A stretch of DNA of 64,000 nucleotides from positions 124,001 through 188,000 of the forward strand of contig CAVRTQ010000012.1 in NCBI GenBank assembly GCA_963724195.1, in the 5' to 3' direction. Position 1 is the first letter of the stretch; each line of letters opens with the position of its first letter. The notes beneath the pieces are model-generated. The model had not been told where the DNA came from. It ran no database searches and was given only the letters and a program-made list of their open reading frames with translations. Positions 58,941-64,000 of the stretch are shown here, piece by piece. This DNA is from Solirubrobacter sp963724195. GTDB taxonomy: Bacteria > Actinomycetota > Thermoleophilia > Solirubrobacterales > Solirubrobacteraceae. The position numbers and the translations under genes are program-made.

Positions 58941-60947
58941 CTAAACCATCTGTCCAGTTTCACGTGTAACCGTTCCAGGCCACCAGTTCAGGCGGCCCAG
59001 CAGGGACATCGTGGCGGGCAGCAGCAGGCCACGCACCACCGTGACGTCGAGCAGCACGGCCAGCGTCATGCCGACGCCGATCTCCCGCACTTCCGTCAGC
59101 TCGCCGAGCGCGAAGCCCGCGAACACGATGCCGATCGAGAGCGCCGCCAGCGTCACCACCGGGCCGGTCGCGGTGATGCCCGTCAGCACCGCTTGGTCGT
59201 TGTCGCCGCTGCGGTCCCACTCCTCCTTGATGCGCGCGAGCAGGAACACCTCGTAGTCCATCGAGAGCCCGAAGATGAACATGAACAGCAGCAGCGGCGT
59301 CGTGAGGTCGAGCGGGCCGGGGAACAGCAGCACGAGCAGGCCGAGCGTCGCCAGCAGCGTCAGGACGTTCATGACGATCGCCTTCAGCGGGACGAGCACG
59401 GAGCGCGTGAGCGCGAACAGCAGCAACGCCGTGGGCAGGAACACGACGGCCAGCGCGAGCGGGAGCCGCTGACGGGTGGAGTCCTTGGCGTCGATCAGCT
59501 CCGCCGCCGGCCCGCCGACGAGCAATGACGGGTCGAGGGCGCGGATGTCCCGCACGAGCTGCTGCGCGCGGTCGCCGTCGTCACCGCCCAGCGGGTCGAC
59601 CGTGTAGCCCGCGACGGTCGGCGGCAGCTCGTCGAGCGGGAGAATCTCCTCCACGTTGCGCAGCTTGATCATGCGCTGAGGCAATGCGTCGGTCGGCGGG
59701 CGCTCGGAGAGCACGGTGATCGGCTCGACGGCGCCCGTGCTGAAGTTGCGTTCGAGCAGCTCCTGCACCCGCCGCTCCTGCGCGGTCTCGGGGAGCGACG
59801 TCGCGTCGGCGTTGGCGACCTCGATCCCGAAGGCCGGGACGCTGAGCGCGATCAGGCCTGCCGCGACGGTGACGGCGACGGCCGCTGGACGGCGCTGCGC
59901 GAACGTCGCGAGCCGCGCCAGCAGGCCGAAGCTGGGGATCCGGCCGCGCGCGGGAATCCGCCGGTGGCCGACGGCGACGAGCGCCGGGACGAGCGTGAGG
60001 CCGACGAGCGTGGCCGTGGCGACGGCGAGCACGCCGCCGAGCGCCATCGCCGACAGCACCGGGTCGGCGAACACGTACAGGGCGACGAGCGCGATGCCGA
60101 CGGCCAGGCCCGAGACGAGCACGGCGCGCCCCGCGGCGGCGATCGTCCGGGCGAGCAGCTCCTCGACCGGCGCGTCCGGCTTCGCCACGCGCTCCTCCCG
60201 GAAGCGGGCGATGACGAGCAGGCTGTAGTCCACCGCGAGACCGAGGCCGAGCAGCGTGACCACGTTCACCGCGAACTCGCTCACGGCCACGGCGCCGGCG
60301 AGCGCGTTGAGCGCCAGCAGCGATCCCGCGATCGTCGCCAGCGCGGCGGCCAGTGGGAGCAAGCCCGCGACGAACCCGCCCAGGAAGGCGATCAGCACGA
60401 TCGTCAGGACGATCAGCGCGATCGTCTCGCCGCGCACCGCGTCGTCGGTGGCCTGCTCGGCGAACGTGCGCTCGGCCAGCAGCTTGCCGCCGACGAGGAC
60501 CTCGGGCGCGGGGATCGCGCGCAGCCGCTCGGCCACCTGGTCGGCCACTGCCAGCGCGGCGTCGCCTTCGAGCGCCGGGTCGAGCTCGACGACCGCCAGC
60601 GAGCTCTTCCCGTCGTCGCCCTGCAGCCCGCCCGCGGTGTACGCGTCGCGGACCTCCTTCACCCCGGGCAGCTCGCGCAGCGCGTACATGATCGGCGGCA
60701 CGGCGTCGACCAGGTCGCGCGCGAAGTAGTCCTTGCCGGAGATGATCGCGACGACCAGCTCGCCCTCGGGGTCGAGCTCGTCCAGGCGTTCCTGCGCGCG
60801 GGCGGACTGGCCGCGCGCGTCGTCGACGGTCTCCGTGCGGTCGTACACCCCGGCGCCGAAGACGCCGCCGATCAGCGCGAGCGCCGCCCACGCGGCGAGG
60901 ATCGCGAAACGCCAGCGGGCGGCAGCCCTCCCCAGCCGTTCGAGCAC
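58941..60947 (-). CDS. MMPL family transporter
   Basis: The 668-residue RND-type protein has twelve hydrophobic segments in two halves. After the first helix comes a large extracytoplasmic loop (ARAQERLDELDPEGELVVAI). Helices with the conserved acidic patterns follow (LGLGLAVDYSLLVIARFREE in half 1; FGLSMDYEVFLLARIKEEWD in half 2). These motifs are characteristic of MmpL lipid/drug exporters, which use proton flow; 668 residues is the short YdfJ-like type. GTG start at 60947. A second MMPL gene is divergent from it, 178 bases away. Confidence 0.93.
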   Translation of the reverse strand: MLERLGRAAARWRFAILAAWAALALIGGVFGAGVYDRTETVDDARGQSARAQERLDELDPEGELVVAIISGKDYFARDLVDAVPPIMYALRELPGVKEVRDAYTAGGLQGDDGKSSLAVVELDPALEGDAALAVADQVAERLRAIPAPEVLVGGKLLAERTFAEQATDDAVRGETIALIVLTIVLIAFLGGFVAGLLPLAAALATIAGSLLALNALAGAVAVSEFAVNVVTLLGLGLAVDYSLLVIARFREERVAKPDAPVEELLARTIAAAGRAVLVSGLAVGIALVALYVFADPVLSAMALGGVLAVATATLVGLTLVPALVAVGHRRIPARGRIPSFGLLARLATFAQRRPAAVAVTVAAGLIALSVPAFGIEVANADATSLPETAQERRVQELLERNFSTGAVEPITVLSERPPTDALPQRMIKLRNVEEILPLDELPPTVAGYTVDPLGGDDGDRAQQLVRDIRALDPSLLVGGPAAELIDAKDSTRQRLPLALAVVFLPTALLLFALTRSVLVPLKAIVMNVLTLLATLGLLVLLFPGPLDLTTPLLLFMFIFGLSMDYEVFLLARIKEEWDRSGDNDQAVLTGITATGPVVTLAALSIGIVFAGFALGELTEVREIGVGMTLAVLLDVTVVRGLLLPATMSLLGRLNWWPGTVTRETGQMV

Positions 60948-61125
60948 GGCGTCGATCCTAGACGCGCGAGAGATCCGCGCAGCGCTGTCTCAGCGATCGC
61001 GCATGGCGCCGGCGAAGCCGGCTGCCGCGTTCGATCGCCGTACTCCCGGGGGAGCAGACGCGGGCGCGTGAAGTGACTCCCCCGGGCCGATGTGGAATCG
61101 GCCGCGCGAAACGAGGATGCGGGAC
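60948..61125. promoter_or_regulatory. Divergent promoter region of the two MMPL genes with an inverted repeat
   Basis: The region holds CCCGGGGGAG (61045-61054) and its exact reverse complement CTCCCCCGGG (61077-61086), 22 bases apart. The spacing of about three DNA turns centre to centre would suit a dimeric regulator controlling both transporters, or the arms could pair in RNA and mask the downstream start region. No TetR/MarR gene is present in this part of the window. Confidence 0.4.
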
Positions 61126-63117
61126 ATGCTTCAGCGACTCGGTCAGCTCTCCGCCACGCGCCCCTGGCGCTCCCTGCTCGTCCTGCTCGTCTTCGTCGTC
61201 CTCGCGGGGGTGATCGGCGGCCCGGTCGCCGGCCGCCTCGACGGCGGCGACGGGTTCACCCCGGCGGACGCGGAATCCTCGGAGGCGACGACGCAGCTCG
61301 AGCGCGCCACCGGCGAGGAGACCTCGCCCGGCGTCATCCTGCTCGTCCGCGGCGACGACGCGGCGACGCAGGCGGCCGCGACGGAGCTCGCGGCGGTGCC
61401 AGGCGTCGCACGAGCCGAACCCGGTCCGACCTCGACGAACGGCGACAGCCACCTCGTGATGGGCACGCTGCGCGCGGGCGTCGACGACGAGCTCGTCGCG
61501 ACCGACGCGATCGCGGCCTTCGAAGGGCGCGAGGACATCGTGGTGGGTGGCGGCGCCGTCGCCGGCGCGCAGCTCGGCGAGACGATCTCGGAGGACCTCG
61601 CCCGCGCGGAGCTGTTCGCGTTCCCGCTGCTGATCCTGCTTTCACTGCTGTTCTTCCGCGGGCGGGCGGCGGTCTTGCCCCTGGTCGTGGGCATCACGAC
61701 CGTGCTCGGCACGTTCCTCGTGCTGTCCGTGGTGAACCTCGTCTACGGCCTGAACGTCTTCGCCCTGAACCTCGTGATCGGGCTCGGGCTCGGCCTCGCG
61801 ATCGACTACACGCTGTTCCTGGTCACGCGCTTCCGTGAGGAGCTGGCGAACGGCGCCGAGCCGCAGGCCGCCGTGCGCACCACGATGAGCACCGCGGGCC
61901 GCACGATCGTCTTCTCGGCCGCGACCGTCGCCGCCGCGCTCGGCACCCTGACGCTGTTCCCGCTCGGCTTCGCCCAGTCGATGGGCATCGCCGGCGCGTG
62001 CGTCGCGGTCGTCGCCGGCGTCGCTTCGCTGCTCGTCTCTCCCGCCCTGCTCGCGCTCTGGGGCCACAAGCTGGCCCGCAAGGAGTCCGCCGTCGCCGAC
62101 GACCGCTGGCACCGCATCGCGCACGCCGTGATGCGCCGGCCGGGCGTGATCGCCGCCGTGACCGCCGCCGTGATGCTCGCCGTCGCCCTGCCCGCGCTGA
62201 CCGTGAACTGGACGCCGGTCGACGCCTCCGCCGTGCCCGCGGGCAACAGCGCGCGGGTGCTCTCCGACGCCACGCAGGCCGAGTTCGGCGGCGCCGGCAC
62301 CACGCCCGTGACGATGGCCGTGACCGCGCCCGAGTCCGCCGCGGCCGAGGTGGAGGCGTACGCCGCCCGCTACGACGCGCAGGCGCAGTACCTCGGCTCG
62401 AACACGTGGGCCGTGAACGTCGAAGCTCCGGGCGGCGCCGTCGGCGCGCAGGCGCGCACGCTGGTGGATGAGGTCCGCGCCGCCGGCGCACCGCTGGAGG
62501 TGCAGGTGACCGGCCCCGCGGCCGAATTCATCGACCAGCAGGCCACGATCGCCGGCCGGCTGCCGCTCGCCCTGACCGCACTCGCCGGGCTGACCTTCGT
62601 CCTGCTGTGGCTGATGACCGGCTCGATCGTGCTGCCGCTGAAGGCCATCGTGATGAACGCGCTGACCGTGGGCGCCGCGCTCGCACCGCTGGTGTTCCTC
62701 TACGACGGCGTCGAGCCGACCAACTTCCTGGTCGCCGCCGCGCTGATCTTCGCGCTCTCCACCGACTACGGCGTGTTCCTGCTCGGCCGCATCAAGGAAG
62801 CGCGTGACAGTGGCGAGAGCGAGCGCGAGGCCGTCGCGATCGGCATCGCCCGCACCGGGCGCGTCGTCACCGCCGCGGCGATCCTGCTCGCGGTCGCGAT
62901 CGGCGCCTTCTCGACCAGCGCGATCCCGTTCATCCAGCAGATCGGCATCGCGGTCGCCTTCGGCGTCCTGATCGACGCGTTCATCGTGCGCTCGCTGCTC
63001 GTCCCCTCGCTGATGGCGCTGCTGGGCAAGTGGAACTGGTGGTCACCGAAGCCGCTGCGCCGCCTGCACGCGCGCGTCGGCATCAGCGAAGGTGGCCGCA
63101 CGGCCGTCCCCGCCTGA
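61126..63117 (+). CDS. MMPL family transporter (second copy, divergent)
   Basis: The 663-residue protein (ATG 61126; ATG 61117 and 61090 are alternatives) is again a twelve-helix MMPL protein. It has GLGLGLAIDYTLFLVTRFREE in half 1 and IFALSTDYGVFLLGRIKEARD in half 2, each carrying the Asp-Tyr pair used in proton coupling. It is only moderately similar to its neighbour, so this is not a recent duplication. A histidine kinase gene starts 8 bases after its stop and may sense the same stress the transporter relieves. Confidence 0.92.
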   Translation: MLQRLGQLSATRPWRSLLVLLVFVVLAGVIGGPVAGRLDGGDGFTPADAESSEATTQLERATGEETSPGVILLVRGDDAATQAAATELAAVPGVARAEPGPTSTNGDSHLVMGTLRAGVDDELVATDAIAAFEGREDIVVGGGAVAGAQLGETISEDLARAELFAFPLLILLSLLFFRGRAAVLPLVVGITTVLGTFLVLSVVNLVYGLNVFALNLVIGLGLGLAIDYTLFLVTRFREELANGAEPQAAVRTTMSTAGRTIVFSAATVAAALGTLTLFPLGFAQSMGIAGACVAVVAGVASLLVSPALLALWGHKLARKESAVADDRWHRIAHAVMRRPGVIAAVTAAVMLAVALPALTVNWTPVDASAVPAGNSARVLSDATQAEFGGAGTTPVTMAVTAPESAAAEVEAYAARYDAQAQYLGSNTWAVNVEAPGGAVGAQARTLVDEVRAAGAPLEVQVTGPAAEFIDQQATIAGRLPLALTALAGLTFVLLWLMTGSIVLPLKAIVMNALTVGAALAPLVFLYDGVEPTNFLVAAALIFALSTDYGVFLLGRIKEARDSGESEREAVAIGIARTGRVVTAAAILLAVAIGAFSTSAIPFIQQIGIAVAFGVLIDAFIVRSLLVPSLMALLGKWNWWSPKPLRRLHARVGISEGGRTAVPA

Positions 63118-63125
63118 CACCATCC

Positions 63126-64000
63126 ATGGCCGTGAACCCGACGCTGCAGCGCTGGCTCCCCGTCCTCGTCCTGCCGCCCATCCTGCTGTTGGACGGGCTG
63201 CTCACCGACGACGGCAAGGACGTCGACGCGCTGGACGTCCTGCTCACGTACGTCGCGGTGCTGCCACTGGTGTGGCGGGCGCGGCTCGGGTTCTTCGCAC
63301 TGGCCCCGCTGCTCGTCGGCGGGGTCGTGCTCGTCCTGGCCGCCTACGGCCCGGGCACCACGGTGGTCGCCCTCCCGGCCTGGGCGTTGTACGAGCTCGC
63401 TCGCCGCAACGGTCGCCGCGACGCGATCATCGCCGCCGTCGCGCTGCCGGCCTGCGTGCTGTTGAGCATCGTGCCCTTCTCCCACGACGGCGCGGAGATG
63501 GTGTCGCTCACGTTGCGCAACACCGCGCTGTGCGAGTTGGCGCTGGCCTTGGGCTACGTGATGTGGCACAACCGCGAGGCGATCACGGCCGAGAGCGAGC
63601 AGCGGCTCAACGAGGAGCGGCTGCGGATCGCCCGGGAGGTGCACGACGTGGTCGCGCACGCGATGGTCGCGATCAACGTGCAGGCCGGGGTCGCGGCGCA
63701 CCTGCTCGACCAGGACACCGAGCAGGCGCGTGAGGCCCTGCTGCAGATCAAGCGCACGAGCGGGGACGCGCTCAACGACCTGCGGGCCACGCTCGGGGTG
63801 CTGCGTGACCCGGAGCAGGCCGCACCGATCGGTCCCGCCGCCGGGCTCGACGACCTCGACGACGTCGCGTCCCAGCTGCGGGCCGCGGGGATCGAGGTGA
63901 CGGTCGACGTGCCCACGATCGCCGTGCCCACCCCGGTGGGCGCCGCGAGCTACCGGATCGTGCAGGAGTCCCTGACGAACGTGCTTCGGCACGCCCGCGC
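63126..64000 (+). CDS. NarL-type sensor histidine kinase, 3' truncated by the window edge
   Basis: The frame from ATG 63126 stays open to the end of the window (over 290 residues). Residues 10-155 hold four or five hydrophobic segments. A coiled linker (EAITAESEQRLNEERLRIA) leads to the HisKA_3 dimerisation box REVHDVVAHAMVAINVQAG with the phospho-acceptor His at residue 173. The HATPase region begins before the edge (YRIVQESLTNVLRHARA, the N-box start). Kinases of this group pair with LuxR-type response regulators, normally encoded just downstream, which is outside the window. The gene follows the MMPL transporter by 8 bases and is probably co-transcribed. Confidence 0.9.
   Translation, partial: MAVNPTLQRWLPVLVLPPILLLDGLLTDDGKDVDALDVLLTYVAVLPLVWRARLGFFALAPLLVGGVVLVLAAYGPGTTVVALPAWALYELARRNGRRDAIIAAVALPACVLLSIVPFSHDGAEMVSLTLRNTALCELALALGYVMWHNREAITAESEQRLNEERLRIAREVHDVVAHAMVAINVQAGVAAHLLDQDTEQAREALLQIKRTSGDALNDLRATLGVLRDPEQAAPIGPAAGLDDLDDVASQLRAAGIEVTVDVPTIAVPTPVGAASYRIVQESLTNVLRHAR

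Overview
The window looks like a chromosomal segment of a very high-GC, Gram-positive actinobacterium, most likely of the class Thermoleophilia (Solirubrobacterales type). The signs are GC-rich codon use with many GTG/TTG starts, the actinobacterial mismatch endonuclease NucS, an EttA-type ABC-F factor, and secreted proteins carrying Ca-binding RTX-like repeats and short Lys-rich C-terminal modules. The taxon is an inference, because no rRNA or marker search was possible. I saw no tRNA, rRNA, CRISPR array, insertion sequence or prophage.

Layout. 1-3.4 kb holds housekeeping genes: a DUF1028 fragment, an alkyltransferase-like protein, YjbQ, a PRC-barrel protein, nucS and a J-domain/TPR protein. 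3.7-9.4 kb has an HD-GYP membrane phosphodiesterase, a GATase + ABC-2 exporter operon and ettA. 9.4-13.2 kb encodes two secreted proteins (one Ig/repeat type, one MopE type). 13.3-16.1 kb is a compact three-gene cassette resembling the maturation part of a methylamine dehydrogenase (mau) locus: a MauE-thioredoxin fusion, a Tat-exported Cys-rich MauA-like protein with only one Trp, and a CcdA-like membrane protein fused to a beta-propeller-like domain. 16.2-20.7 kb is acnA, an M42 aminopeptidase and a HAD phosphatase. 20.9-25.3 kb carries SHOCT, phosphoesterase, nucleotidyltransferase and Vms1/eRF1-like genes. 25.3-29.3 kb has a beta-hydroxyacid dehydrogenase, NAD salvage (pncA, pncB), PCMT and uppP. 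29.4-35.8 kb looks like an oxidative pentose/sugar-acid pathway: an aldehyde dehydrogenase, an FAH-type dehydratase/hydrolase joined to a Zn-alcohol dehydrogenase, an SDR, a quinone-oxidoreductase-like MDR and an enolase-superfamily dehydratase. 35.8-44.3 kb is a run of secreted proteins: RTX-like, Lys-rich, clan GH-A glycosidase, M14 carboxypeptidase and a tandem double amidase. 44.4-50.1 kb has a TPR/AAA+ pair, a DUF1707 membrane protein, a metallo-beta-lactamase-fold protein, a sugar epimerase and an AraC regulator. 50.2-58.9 kb combines a Gfo/Idh/MocA oxidoreductase, ThuA and a giant secreted PA14/propeller/CBM/DUF1080 protein, which suggests 3-keto-sugar metabolism. 58.9-64 kb has two divergent MMPL transporters and the start of a NarL-type sensor kinase.

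Reading frames. About twenty genes are interrupted by small indels, nearly all net insertions. In the cases I could work through completely, removing the inferred bases makes the gene length an exact multiple of three (acnA 4, uppP 1, nucS 1, M14 peptidase 7, GH 5). They cluster in patches (18.3-19.6, 26-28.6, 33.5-44, 47.6-53.2 and 56.3-57.1 kb), while other stretches are clean. The simplest reading is uncorrected sequence error in low-quality patches rather than pseudogenes, so coordinates below span the restored genes. Two apparent fusions (RTX-enolase and AraC-epimerase) are best explained the same way.

Most distinctive content: the mau-like cassette; a shared C-terminal module ending in YSKTLTFTLSTTTP-like residues on three unrelated secreted enzymes; the double amidase; the giant multidomain sugar protein; and an intergenic region at 47.2-47.5 kb packed with nested inverted repeats.
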